64,000 nt of DNA from a virus. The stretch lies in the IMG/VR virus record IMGVR_UViG_3300037247_000990, positions 1-64,000 of that record; one strand, given 5' to 3'. The notes under the pieces were generated by a model. That model searched no databases. It saw nothing but the letters and a program-made list of their open reading frames with translations, and was not told the DNA's origin. This document shows, piece by piece, positions 41,447-49,703 of this stretch (positions are counted from its first letter, which is position 1; every line of letters starts with the position of its first letter). Both the position numbers and the translations under genes were made by a program.

Positions 41447-41709
41447 AGAGAGACGTTAAGAGGTTCTGGAAGCTGTTCCGGGCGACCCCTCTGAGAACCC
41501 TGTTCCTCGTCCTGAGCTATCGGCAACCGGAGCCATGGGAGCGCCGGTGGCATACGACGCGCCTGCGCATCCCCTTGGTGATCGAAGGCCGGAAAGTCTG
41601 CAACCGCAACGTCCAGATGAGGTGTGTGTACCTCGGGTCGTGGTGGCTGGGCGACGACGCCTGGGCGCTGCGCCTGGGACCGAACCGCCCCGTGACGTTG
41701 ATCCGATGA
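41437..41709 (+). CDS. hypothetical protein
   Basis: 90 residues from the ATG at 41437, overlapping the previous gene by 10 bases. Basic, with an amphipathic N-terminus (RDVKRFWKLFRATPLRTLFL) and a beta-rich C-terminus. May be membrane-peripheral. No family recognised. Confidence 0.5.
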   Translation: MPLKRDVKRFWKLFRATPLRTLFLVLSYRQPEPWERRWHTTRLRIPLVIEGRKVCNRNVQMRCVYLGSWWLGDDAWALRLGPNRPVTLIR

Positions 41710-41849
41710 GCGTCGCCACCATGATATGGCTGGTTGCGATCACGGTCGTCTTGACTCTCATCCTGACGACCATCTTGCTGACCTGTGCGTGTACGCTCTA
41801 TGTAGGCTTCTGGGTCAAGGACTCGATATGGAGGATATTCGGAGGATGA
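41706..41849 (+). CDS. 47-residue single-pass membrane protein
   Basis: MSVATMIWLVAITVVLTLIL then TTILLTCACTLYVGFWVKDS: one long hydrophobic helix with a short charged tail. Coupled by ATGA on both sides. It could anchor the sugar-modifying proteins to the membrane, but nothing proves this. Confidence 0.55.
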   Translation: MSVATMIWLVAITVVLTLILTTILLTCACTLYVGFWVKDSIWRIFGG

Positions 41850-42859
41850 GGATCAGGATTCTTGGCGGCGGGTGGTACGGCTGCCACCTCGCCTGTCACC
41901 TACTCGACGCCGGCCACCAGGTCGAGCTGCACGAGATCAGGGACAGGCTGTTCGGCGGGGCATCAGGCTCCAACCCCGCCCGGCTCCACCTCGGATTTCA
42001 CTACCCGCGTAGCCACCAGACGCGCGCCCTCTCGCAGTCCAACTATCGCGAGTTCATGGACGTTTACGGGAACCTGACGCGGGGAGTCGGCGTCAACATC
42101 TACGCCATCGCCAGCCGCGACTCGCTGGTGGACTTCGACAACTACGTCCAGACCCTTCGTGGCGAGCTGGAGTTCATCATCATTGAGCGGCCGGAGGAGT
42201 TCGGGCTGCAGAACGTCGAGGGCGCGATCCTAACCGGCGAACGGGTCTGCAACATCGACAAGGTTAGGGCACACTTCAACCTCCGGCTCGTGAACGTACT
42301 GCGGCTGTCGATGGCCCCGCCGGTCAGGCTGAACGACCCGGCGTGGGACTGGACGGTGGACTGCACGTTCTGCGCCCTGACCGAGGTCAATGTGGACCGA
42401 TACGAGCCGTGCCTCACCCACGTCCTCGACGGCCCCAAGGGCTTACCAGACATGTGCGTGACGATCATGGACGGACCGTTCCCCTCGATCTATGCGACCG
42501 GGACGAGCGGCAGGGCGACACTCACGTCAGCCAAATATACTCCCCTAAAACAATGCCATTCTTTTGAGGAGGCGGAACAGGTCCTGCGGGACCTCACGCC
42601 TCAGATGGTCGTCGACCACGGCATGGCGAGCATGGAGTTGATGGCCTACTACTGGCCCGAGGCCCGCAGATTATATCGACCCGGTAAACCTCGCCCCGCG
42701 ATGCTCGCGATCCGCGCCATGCCCCGGAGCGGGGCCGACTCGCGAATGTACGAGATCATCCGCTCCGGCAACTGCCTGATCATCCGCGCCGGCAAGATCG
42801 ACGCGATCTTCGTGACCGCGCGAAAAGTCCAGGAGATGATAGAGGAAGCTTCACCGTGA
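41846..42859 (+). CDS. DAO-like FAD-dependent oxidoreductase
   Basis: 337 residues. RIRILGGGWYGCHLACHLLD is the FAD-binding Rossmann motif, followed by VELHE, then LFGGASGSNPARLHLGFHYP. This GASxxNxARxHxGxHYPR signature marks oxidoreductases of surface-polysaccharide clusters. It may oxidise or rearrange a sugar or nucleotide-sugar. The start is fixed by ATGA overlap with the membrane gene. Confidence 0.75.
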   Translation: MRIRILGGGWYGCHLACHLLDAGHQVELHEIRDRLFGGASGSNPARLHLGFHYPRSHQTRALSQSNYREFMDVYGNLTRGVGVNIYAIASRDSLVDFDNYVQTLRGELEFIIIERPEEFGLQNVEGAILTGERVCNIDKVRAHFNLRLVNVLRLSMAPPVRLNDPAWDWTVDCTFCALTEVNVDRYEPCLTHVLDGPKGLPDMCVTIMDGPFPSIYATGTSGRATLTSAKYTPLKQCHSFEEAEQVLRDLTPQMVVDHGMASMELMAYYWPEARRLYRPGKPRPAMLAIRAMPRSGADSRMYEIIRSGNCLIIRAGKIDAIFVTARKVQEMIEEASP

Positions 42860-43566
42860 TAGATTTGGCTATCACAGGCTACAACACGACCATCGTTCAG
42901 GCGCTGCTTCAAATCCTCTCCGACGCCCGTGAAAACAATAACCTTTCCCCCGAGACCATATCCCAGCTCTCGATGCACGAGATGATGGAGGCGGCGAAGG
43001 ACGACGACTGCTCCGAGAAGGTCCTCTATGGCGCGCACCACGCCGCCGACAACGTCCCTCTCGACGCCCGTCGCTACGTCTTCGCCCACGGCTACATGAA
43101 CGACCGACCGATAGGTAGCCAGATGTCATCGGAGATCGCGATATCGCTGATGGCGAACCTAACCTCGACTGTCCTCATGTGCGAGAGAATACTGGCCGCG
43201 AACAGCGAGGCGCGGATCGTCGTTCTCGGCTCGATGAGCGGTATCGATGGATCTCACGACACCACCTACACCATAGCAAAAGCTGGCCTCCACAAGTACG
43301 TCGAGACCCGCCGAGTAACGGCCGATCAGCAGCTCGTCGCAGTCGCTCCCACGATCATCTGGGACAGCGGCATGACCCGACGCCGAAACGACCTGGACGA
43401 GATTATGAAACGGGCGCAGACTTGGCCGAAGAAGCGTTGTATGTCGGCCATGGAGGTAGCCCGGCTGATCTACTTCCTGCTGTGGGAAGACCTGGGCTAC
43501 ATCACCAACTGCGTGATCCCCGTCGATGGCGGTAAGCACGCGACTATGAAAGGAAGTGGACCATGA
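42856..43566 (+). CDS. short-chain dehydrogenase/reductase-like protein
   Basis: 236 residues from GTG. The N-terminal LAITGYNTTIVQALLQIL replaces the usual TGxxxGIG, a degenerate cofactor motif. IVVLGSMSGIDGSHDTTYTI and AKAGLHKYVE carry the catalytic Ser, Tyr and Lys (YxxxK). CVIPVDGGKHATM is the usual SDR ending. Probably a sugar-nucleotide reductase or epimerase acting with the oxidoreductase; cofactor binding may be weakened. Confidence 0.75.
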   Translation: MIDLAITGYNTTIVQALLQILSDARENNNLSPETISQLSMHEMMEAAKDDDCSEKVLYGAHHAADNVPLDARRYVFAHGYMNDRPIGSQMSSEIAISLMANLTSTVLMCERILAANSEARIVVLGSMSGIDGSHDTTYTIAKAGLHKYVETRRVTADQQLVAVAPTIIWDSGMTRRRNDLDEIMKRAQTWPKKRCMSAMEVARLIYFLLWEDLGYITNCVIPVDGGKHATMKGSGP

Positions 43567-43742
43567 CCTTTCTTGAAACGATGTTGCTCGGGGGGCTTAT
43601 CTTGAGCCTCGCGATCATAGTCTCTCTCGGGATTATATTATATATACAGGTGAACCACCTGCGAAATCTGCGCATGATTAAAGAAAATGTCCGGCGGGCC
43701 GAGGCGGCACGGGAACGTCGGCGGGAGCCCTGGGCAACATGA
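43563..43742 (+). CDS. 59-residue membrane protein with basic tail
   Basis: MTFLETMLLGGLILSLAIIV then SLGIILYIQVNH: one transmembrane helix followed by a strongly basic helix (RRAEAARERRREP). Start and stop overlap neighbours (ATGA at both ends). Possibly an anchor, or a holin-like protein; function not assigned. Confidence 0.55.
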   Translation: MTFLETMLLGGLILSLAIIVSLGIILYIQVNHLRNLRMIKENVRRAEAARERRREPWAT

Positions 43743-43882
43743 TGCGGCTCCTAGCCAAGATTTTCGGGACGTATGTCGTTTTCGGCGGGCTTGACGAGAC
43801 CGACGAAATTCGCGGTTGGATTTGGCGCGAACGGCTTTATTTCGACCGAAGAGAACGCAAGAAATATTGGTGGGTAACATGA
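43739..43882 (+). CDS. 47-residue aromatic-rich protein
   Basis: MMRLLAKIFGTYVVFGGLDE then IRGWIWRERLYFDRRERKKY. It is chained by ATGA to both neighbours, which supports translation. Hydrophobic start and basic aromatic end suggest membrane association. No family recognised. Confidence 0.5.
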   Translation: MMRLLAKIFGTYVVFGGLDETDEIRGWIWRERLYFDRRERKKYWWVT

Positions 43883-44667
43883 GTGTCACCGTCGTTACCG
43901 GCTTCTCGCCGGAAGGCCTAAACGAGTACGGCTGGAACTTCATAAAGAGCTTCTGCGAGAACTGGCCGGTAGAGGTCATGCTGGTCATGTACGTGGAGGC
44001 GCCCATCTTTGACATCCGGCTCACCCCCATCGACAAGTTCATCGGCGGCAAGCGGCGGCGTGTGGAGATACGGCTACTCTTGGAAGCCCGGGGCTGCGCT
44101 GAGTTCATCGCCCGCCACAAGGACAACCCGGCGGCATGTGGGACCGACGTTCAATCGAACTGGAAGGAACGAGAGCGGGACGAAGGCTATAACTTCCGCT
44201 TCGACGCCGTCAAGTTCTGCCGCATGGCGATGTTCGCCGCCGACGCCGCGCGCAAGATCGAACCGGGCCGCATCCTCGTGTGGCTAGACGGCGACGTGAT
44301 GACCAAGCGTCCGGTGCCGGAGAACTTCGTCGAGGGTCTGATCGGTGATCACGAAGTCTGCTATCTGGGGCGCGAGCCGAAGCACCCGGATACCGCCTTC
44401 GTCGCGTTTCAAGACGAAGGTCTGGCTGTCGCGCGGCACTGGGGCAATATATACGAGGACGATGCAGTGTTTCATTTACCGGAGACGCACAGCGCATTCG
44501 TCCTGAGATGTGTCATGAAGGGCATGGAAAATCTAGGTCTCGACGCCCTCAACCTCACCCCGAAGGGTCGCGGCCACGTCTGGTTCCAGTCGCCGCTGGC
44601 TCAGTACATGGACCATCTCAAGGGCCAGAAGCGCAAGCGCAGAGGCCGCAGCAAGGAGTGGAAATAA
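43879..44667 (+). CDS. GT-A glycosyltransferase-like protein with probable C-terminal frameshift
   Basis: 262 residues. TVVTGFSPEGLNEYGWNFIK starts a GT-A-like fold; YNFRFDAVKFCRMAMFAADA and RILVWLDGDVMTKRPVPENF give the DxD motif for metal and nucleotide-sugar. After the TAA at 44665 the +1 frame reads NKDTAYAEEYRSYLEEKP and stops at 44719, overlapping the next ATG as real genes here do. A single extra A in GGAAATAAG would explain this. The ancestral gene thus probably ended at 44719. Sugar specificity unknown. Confidence 0.75.
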   Translation: MSVTVVTGFSPEGLNEYGWNFIKSFCENWPVEVMLVMYVEAPIFDIRLTPIDKFIGGKRRRVEIRLLLEARGCAEFIARHKDNPAACGTDVQSNWKERERDEGYNFRFDAVKFCRMAMFAADAARKIEPGRILVWLDGDVMTKRPVPENFVEGLIGDHEVCYLGREPKHPDTAFVAFQDEGLAVARHWGNIYEDDAVFHLPETHSAFVLRCVMKGMENLGLDALNLTPKGRGHVWFQSPLAQYMDHLKGQKRKRRGRSKEWK

Positions 44668-44715
44668 GGACACGGCCTACGCCGAGGAGTATCGGTCCTA
44701 TCTGGAGGAGAAGCC

Positions 44716-44940
44716 ATGAAGATGGAAGACATCGAACATATCGACGTAAGCATTCACATGATAGGCAAGAGCGGGCGAGTAACTACGGTGTCCAAAACAT
44801 TTCGGCATCCGATCAGTCTGGTGTTTGATCAACAGCTCGAACAGGTGCCCGGAGATGACCCCTGGCTTCATCGACGGCCTACCGGGTACCAGACCATCAA
44901 GATTTCGGGCTACGTCGAGGATACCTCCTCCCTGAAATAA
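44716..44940 (+). CDS. hypothetical protein ending the sugar-gene cluster
   Basis: 74 residues. HIDVSIHMIGKSGRVTTVSK and a C-terminal IKISGYVEDTSSLK suggest a small beta-rich protein. Preceded by CTGGAGGAGAAGCC, a strong ribosome site. No family recognised. Last gene before the operator-like repeats and tail promoter. Confidence 0.6.
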   Translation: MKMEDIEHIDVSIHMIGKSGRVTTVSKTFRHPISLVFDQQLEQVPGDDPWLHRRPTGYQTIKISGYVEDTSSLK

Positions 44941-44954
44941 CAGCCCTCCCGGCC

Positions 44955-44987
44955 CTACGTCACTGACGTAGTACGTCGCTGACGTAG
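44955..44987. promoter_or_regulatory. tandem 16-bp dyads, operator candidate
   Basis: TACGTCACTGACGTAG (44956-44971) is followed directly by TACGTCGCTGACGTAG (44972-44987), one mismatch. The first is part of an 8-1-8 palindrome (44955-44971) and the second a 6-3-6 palindrome. Paired identical half-sites, 32 bp in all, look like a dimer-of-dimers binding site ahead of the tail genes. Confidence 0.5.
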
Positions 44988-44989
44988 CA

Positions 44990-45022
44990 CGAGGGGCGAC
45001 GCCTAGAGACGCCCTCCCCTCG
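44990..45022 (+). terminator. hairpin after the sugar-gene cluster
   Basis: CGAGGGG (44990-44996) pairs with CCCCTCG (45016-45022), with GGCG/CGCC pairing inside. No T tract follows, so it is a factor-dependent terminator or an RNA structure rather than a classical intrinsic terminator. Confidence 0.35.
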
Positions 45023-45111
45023 ATACTACCCGGCGACGGAATTAAGCCTCCGCAGGCCTCATCCGGGCACGTTCTCTATAACACCGAGGGCCGGCTCGGC
45101 CAAGAGTGTCA

Positions 45112-45142
45112 TTGACCTCCCTTATACTGGTGGGGCTATAGC
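45112..45142 (+). promoter_or_regulatory. weak candidate promoter for the tail genes
   Basis: TTGACC at 45112-45117 matches five of six -35 positions. The possible -10 sequences downstream (CTATAG or TATAGC, 45136-45142) have 18-19-base spacing and are weak. The tail tube gene, expected to be strongly expressed, begins 28 bases after. Confidence 0.3.
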
Positions 45143-45169
45143 AACCACCATGTAAGGATGGAGGTCTCC

Positions 45170-45589
45170 ATGGCCGTACAAAAGGGCCGTAATCTTCTCA
45201 TCAAAGTAAACGACGGCAGCTCGCCCGAGTCGTTCACCACGATAGCCGGGGTTCGGTCCCGGACTATCACCATCAACCAGGAGCTGGTGGACATCACCGA
45301 CTCCGACAACGCGCCGTGGCGGTCGCTCCTGACCGACGCGGGTCTCAAGTCCTTCTCGATCACCGTCTCGGGCATCTTCAAGGACGACACCGGCCAGCGG
45401 CGCATGAAGGACCTCGCCTTCTCGGGTGAACTCGAATCCTTCCAGATCGTCTTCGGCAACGGCGACACCATGGACGGCGAGTTCCTGGTGGCGTCCATCG
45501 AGGAGGGCGGCGAGCACGTGGGCGAGCAGACGTTCAACTTCACGCTCGAATCCTCCGGCAAGCCGACGTTCGTCCGCGCCGTCCCGTAG
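45170..45589 (+). CDS. major tail protein (tail tube)
   Basis: 139 residues from ATG 45170, six bases after GGAGG. GRNLLIKVNDGSSPESFTTI, TITINQELVDITDSDNAPWR, MKDLAFSGELESFQIVFGNG and DTMDGEFLVASIEEGGEH match the tail tube family of TP901-1 and gene-transfer-agent type phages. It polymerises into the tube around the tape measure. The next two genes and the tape measure confirm the context. Confidence 0.87.
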   Translation: MAVQKGRNLLIKVNDGSSPESFTTIAGVRSRTITINQELVDITDSDNAPWRSLLTDAGLKSFSITVSGIFKDDTGQRRMKDLAFSGELESFQIVFGNGDTMDGEFLVASIEEGGEHVGEQTFNFTLESSGKPTFVRAVP

Positions 45590-45601
45590 GGGTGAGATCA
45601 G

Positions 45602-46015
45602 ATGGTTGCTGATCCGTTTCGCGGTGAGGCCGATGTCGAGCTCAGTGGCAAGAAGTACGTCCTGAAACTAGACCTCCGCGCCATGCGGATGGCCGAGATC
45701 AAAGCCAACAGCAGTTGGCAGAACCTGATCTCCCGGGCGTTCTCCGGGGAGCTGCGCATCGACGACATCGCCGCGATCATCTGGGGCGGCATGATAGGTA
45801 GCGGCGTTGATGATCCTCCCGAATTCGAGGAGGTTGCCGAGATGGTGTTTGCCGAGGGGCTGGTGAAGACCAACGTCATCGCGCGAGACCTCATGCTCCT
45901 TCAAGCTATCGGCCAAGAACGGGTCGATGAAGTGTCAAAATTACTGGAAGGGTTGGGTGGGAAGATGGAGGAGGAGATTCCGAAGACGATCGGGAACAGT
46001 TCTGGGTCCGAATAA
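45602..46015 (+). CDS. tail assembly chaperone 1 (GTA-type)
   Basis: 137 residues. GEADVELSGKKYVLKLDLRA, then MRMAEIKANSSWQNLISRAF resembles the gene-transfer-agent type tail chaperones (GTA TIM-like), which bind the tape measure during assembly. It lies between tail tube and tape measure. No clear slippery site before the stop: the next gene begins in TAATG. Confidence 0.75.
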   Translation: MVADPFRGEADVELSGKKYVLKLDLRAMRMAEIKANSSWQNLISRAFSGELRIDDIAAIIWGGMIGSGVDDPPEFEEVAEMVFAEGLVKTNVIARDLMLLQAIGQERVDEVSKLLEGLGGKMEEEIPKTIGNSSGSE

Positions 46016-46272
46016 TGGAGCTGGGGCTCGGCCACCTCGGCATGACGCCCGGTCAGCTCTGGTGCCTAACCTTCCCCGAGTGGAACGCCAAGCTGCGGGG
46101 GTTTATGGAGTTCCACGGTATCAAGCCGCAAGCCGCGCCGATGACGCGCAAAGAGATGGACGCCATGATCGAGGAGTTCCCCGATGGGGTCATCTCCCTT
46201 GATGAGCGCCGCCGTCGGAAGAAACTGGGAAACGAGTTGGACAAGGTAGATGGCGGCCGCGACAGTCGATGA
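46015..46272 (+). CDS. tail assembly chaperone 2
   Basis: 85 residues. GLGHLGMTPGQLWCLTFPEW, NAKLRGFMEFHG and MTRKEMDAMIEEFPD match the small second chaperone of GTA-like tails. In many phages this reading frame is joined to the first by frameshift; here TAATG overlap indicates reinitiation. The C-terminus is basic and overlaps the tape measure gene by 23 bases. Confidence 0.7.
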   Translation: MELGLGHLGMTPGQLWCLTFPEWNAKLRGFMEFHGIKPQAAPMTRKEMDAMIEEFPDGVISLDERRRRKKLGNELDKVDGGRDSR

Positions 46273-48529
46273 GATCCGAGTCCTGCTAAAGGCCCAGACG
46301 GCGAACTTCGAGCGCAAGATGAAACGCGCCGGCAAGACCGTTCAAAAGAGCGGTAAGCAGATGGAGAAATCTGCTAAGGGAGCGAGTAGCCAGTTCAAGA
46401 ATCTTACCTCCAGCGTTACCCTGGTCAATGGCCCGCTGTCGGGCGTCGGTGCCCGATTCCAGGCAGCCAACGCCATCTTTACCCGCACTAATTTCCTACT
46501 GGCCGGCACGCTCCTAGCCGTCGCCGGGCTCACCGCCGCGCTAAAGAAGTCAATCACCGCGTTCTCCCAGAACGAACGCGCTCTGGGGCGTATCGAGGCG
46601 CTGATTAAATCGACCGGTGGGGCTGCAAGGTTGACCACCGATGATATCGACAACCTAGCCATCTCAATGGACCGGGCGACCCTGGGCACGCGTATTGGAT
46701 TCCTCGAAGCGTCAGCGGTCCTCCTGTCATTCAAGGAAATCACTGGCGATACCTTCAAGGCCGCCCTGGAGGGCGCGGCCAATATCTCCGAGATCATGGG
46801 TACCGATCTCCGCTCGGCGGCCTTGCAGCTCGGCAAGGCGCTGCAGGACCCGGCCATCGGGCTGTCGATGCTACGGCGAGCTGGTGTCAGCTTCTCTCCT
46901 GCCGCCAGAGATGTGATCATCGACTTCGTCAACATGGGGGAGAAGGCCAAGGCGCTCGACCTTATTTTGCAGGGCGTCGAGGGTCAGATCGGCGGCGCGG
47001 CCAGGGGTGCGGCGCGTGGCGTCGCCGGGGCGGCAGATGATCTCGGCGCTTCGCTCAGTGATCTCTCGGTTAGTCTCGGCAAAATCACTGCCGATTTCCT
47101 AAGATTGAAAGAAGTAGCCAAAAGCTCTGCATCTTTTTTCGACCGCCTTAATACTATCTTGGGTGGACTTGGCAAGACCATCGAGGAAAAACCGCTGGGT
47201 TCCCTCGAACGAGAACTCTTTATCGTCAATAAAAGGATTAATGAGCTCGAGCGAGACATCGCCATCGTCGGCAAGTCGCTGCGCGGCCGCTTCGATCCCG
47301 AAGGCGCTGGCCTTACCCGTATGAACAAACAACTTTCCGAGCAGATCATTCTTTTCGACCGAATCGAGGCGCAGATCAATAAGCTGAGGCGGACGGGCGA
47401 CGAACTAATAAAGGTCAGGACCGTTGATGAAGAACTCCCCGAGAAGGTCCGCAAGGTCATCAAGGAGCTGGAGCGGGAGGCGGCGGCGCTCGGGAAAACC
47501 GGCGTCAGGTTGGCGCTGTTCAATGCGCTTCACAAGGCCGGCCTGAAGGAAGGCAGCAAGTTCGAGGCAAGAATCCGGGCGCTGGTAGAGGCCATCGACG
47601 ATGAGACCCGCGCGATCTCCGAGGCCGACCGCCTGTACTCAGACCTGGTTGCCGCCCGCAAACAGGACCGGGACGAGGTGCTGCGCCAGGCGGAGGCCGA
47701 GACCGATCTGTTCAAGGGACTGCACCGCGAGGCCGATGAGCTCCAAAGGCTGATCATCGCCCAGAAGAAGGGCAACCGCGAACGCCGTATTACCGAGATC
47801 GTCATGGAGAAGCAGGCGGCGGCGCAGGCGGCAAATATCAACTTGACCAAGAAGGAAGAAACGGCGATCCGAGCCAAGGCGGCAGCCATCGTTTCACTGC
47901 AGGACGACCTCGAGAACGTCACCGAGGCGACAGTCGACTGGGACGAGGAGATCAAGGGCCTGAACCGCGTGGCGATGGAGACCTTGCAGCAGAACATCAT
48001 CGACGTTGCGGCCGGGACCAAGAGCCTGGGGGACGCCTGGCGCGAGACCGGGCGGATTATCCTTAACGAGCTGAACAGGATCATCGTCAAGATGATCTTC
48101 GCCTCCAATATTGGCGAGAGCGGCAGCGGCAGCGGCTTCTTCGGCGACCTCCTGAAAGGCATCTTCGGGTTCTTCTCCGGCAGCGGCGGTACTACGTCGT
48201 CAGCCGGCGCTCAAGGGGCTGAGGGCCTTCTCCAGGGGGGAGGCCGCGTAACGGCCGGCGCGACTATCATCGGCGGTGAGCGCCGCCCCGAGCTGTTCAT
48301 CCCCGACCAGCCCGGTCGCGTCGTGTCGCGCATCTTCCCGTCCATGCTGGAGGGACAGGGGGGGCCGACTCTGATCTTCGAAAATAACTTCTCCATAGGG
48401 GTCGCCGAGGCGGCGCGCCGGGAGATCACGGCGGCCATGCCGCAGATCATGGACGCCGCCAACGAGCACGTAATGCGGCAGATCAACCTCGGCGGCCGCG
48501 AGGCCCGCGTCGTGCAGAGGAAGCGATAA
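46250..48529 (+). CDS. tape measure protein
   Basis: 759 residues. The N-terminal KAQTANFERKMKRAGKTVQK pattern, a hydrophobic segment (LLAGTLLAVAGLTAALKKSI, about 80-100), extended helices and a Gly/Ser-rich end are usual for tape measure proteins. A large central part has coiled-coil character. By the rule of about 0.15 nm per residue, the tail would be near 115 nm. The two chaperones lie immediately upstream. Confidence 0.88.
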   Translation: MAAATVDEIRVLLKAQTANFERKMKRAGKTVQKSGKQMEKSAKGASSQFKNLTSSVTLVNGPLSGVGARFQAANAIFTRTNFLLAGTLLAVAGLTAALKKSITAFSQNERALGRIEALIKSTGGAARLTTDDIDNLAISMDRATLGTRIGFLEASAVLLSFKEITGDTFKAALEGAANISEIMGTDLRSAALQLGKALQDPAIGLSMLRRAGVSFSPAARDVIIDFVNMGEKAKALDLILQGVEGQIGGAARGAARGVAGAADDLGASLSDLSVSLGKITADFLRLKEVAKSSASFFDRLNTILGGLGKTIEEKPLGSLERELFIVNKRINELERDIAIVGKSLRGRFDPEGAGLTRMNKQLSEQIILFDRIEAQINKLRRTGDELIKVRTVDEELPEKVRKVIKELEREAAALGKTGVRLALFNALHKAGLKEGSKFEARIRALVEAIDDETRAISEADRLYSDLVAARKQDRDEVLRQAEAETDLFKGLHREADELQRLIIAQKKGNRERRITEIVMEKQAAAQAANINLTKKEETAIRAKAAAIVSLQDDLENVTEATVDWDEEIKGLNRVAMETLQQNIIDVAAGTKSLGDAWRETGRIILNELNRIIVKMIFASNIGESGSGSGFFGDLLKGIFGFFSGSGGTTSSAGAQGAEGLLQGGGRVTAGATIIGGERRPELFIPDQPGRVVSRIFPSMLEGQGGPTLIFENNFSIGVAEAARREITAAMPQIMDAANEHVMRQINLGGREARVVQRKR

Positions 48530-49146
48530 TGGCGGCTATAGCCTACCCTACCGCTCCGGCGTTCATTTCCGTACGTTGGGGAGGGGCGTGGAACACCCAG
48601 GTCTTTACCAGCCCGATTACCGAGAGTATCCAGACCCTCGGGCTGACCGGCGACCGATGGATGGGCCAGTGGACGTTTCCGCCGCTCAAAAATGACGCGT
48701 TGATCGCCGAGTGGGAGTCGTTCTTCATGGAGATGGAGGGGAGGGCCGGGCGCTTCCTGGGGCGCATCCCCTTCCGCGCCAAGACCAGGGGGCCGGCCTC
48801 GGGATCGCCGGCTATTCTTGGCGCGGATCAGTCCGGCTCCACTGTCATCACCAATGGGTGGACCCCCAACGTCAACGGCATCCTTCTCAAGGGCGACTAC
48901 GTCAAGCTACCGAACGGAGCGGAGGGCGAGGCGAAGCTGCTACTGGCCGACGCCAACACCGACGGCTCCGGTGCCTCGACGCTCTCCATCAAGCCGGCAA
49001 TCCGAACCGCGCCGACAGACAGTGGGGCGATCATCGTCACCGACGTCACCGTCGAGATGATGCAGGCGTCCGACGAGATCACCTGGGACATCGACAAGTT
49101 CGGCAAGTATCGTTTCACGCTGGCCGGGATCGAGGCGTTCGCATGA
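48529..49146 (+). CDS. distal tail-like protein
   Basis: 205 residues. PAFISVRWGGAWNTQVFTSP, TLGLTGDRWMGQWTFPPLKN and RAGRFLGRIPFRAKTRG fit the small distal-tail protein that follows the tape measure in GTA- and lambda-type tails. It would link tube and tip. Beta-rich throughout. Sequence recognition is moderate; position is strong. Confidence 0.7.
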   Translation: MAAIAYPTAPAFISVRWGGAWNTQVFTSPITESIQTLGLTGDRWMGQWTFPPLKNDALIAEWESFFMEMEGRAGRFLGRIPFRAKTRGPASGSPAILGADQSGSTVITNGWTPNVNGILLKGDYVKLPNGAEGEAKLLLADANTDGSGASTLSIKPAIRTAPTDSGAIIVTDVTVEMMQASDEITWDIDKFGKYRFTLAGIEAFA

Positions 49147-49703
49147 CCCGGGACATGACCGCCGAGGCGGTGACCGCCAGCCAGACCGACAAGGGCTTCA
49201 CCGTCATCGCCGCCGCCGAGCTAGACTTCAGCAACGGCTTCGTCAGGGTCCACTCCGGGGCCGGGCCCAAGGTGCTACTTGGCAATACCTACAAGGGAAT
49301 CGGTGGGTTCGGTCGGATCACCGCCATCGAGGAGAAGGCCGAGCTGGGGGCGACTCTCGTCGAGCTGTCGATCTCCGGTCTCGACCCCACGGAGAACAAC
49401 GTCAACACCGTCCTGACCACCAACTACCGCAACCGCCCCGCGACCGTCTACCTCGCCTTCATCGACTCGAACGGCGACGTTGTCTCCGACCCGACGATCC
49501 TGTTCCGAGGGTTCATGGACAACGCCGTGATCGCCCAGGGCAAGGAGCTGTCGGTCACGGTCAGGATCAACTCGATCATGGCCGACTGGGACCGGGCGAA
49601 GGTCGCGCGCTACACCAACGAGGAGCAGCAGGACCGCTTCCCCGGCGACCGTGGCCTGGAGTTCGTCCCGCAGATGGTCGAGAAGGAAATCAAGTGGGGC
49701 TGA
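49143..49703 (+). CDS. tail tip/hub-associated protein
   Basis: 186 residues from the ATG overlapping the upstream stop. TVIAAAELDFSNGFVRVHSG, TYKGIGGFGRITAIEEKAEL and ATVYLAFIDSNGDVVSDPTI fit the tail proteins found between distal tail and peptidase in GTA-like order (position of DUF2163). A beta-rich body ends with DRFPGDRGLEFVPQMVEK. Assigned mainly by position. Confidence 0.7.
   Translation: MTRDMTAEAVTASQTDKGFTVIAAAELDFSNGFVRVHSGAGPKVLLGNTYKGIGGFGRITAIEEKAELGATLVELSISGLDPTENNVNTVLTTNYRNRPATVYLAFIDSNGDVVSDPTILFRGFMDNAVIAQGKELSVTVRINSIMADWDRAKVARYTNEEQQDRFPGDRGLEFVPQMVEKEIKWG

Noticed and set aside
45940-46020. programmed frameshift joining the two tail chaperones
   Set aside because: No slippery heptamer seen before the stop, and TAATG overlap explains translation of the second gene.
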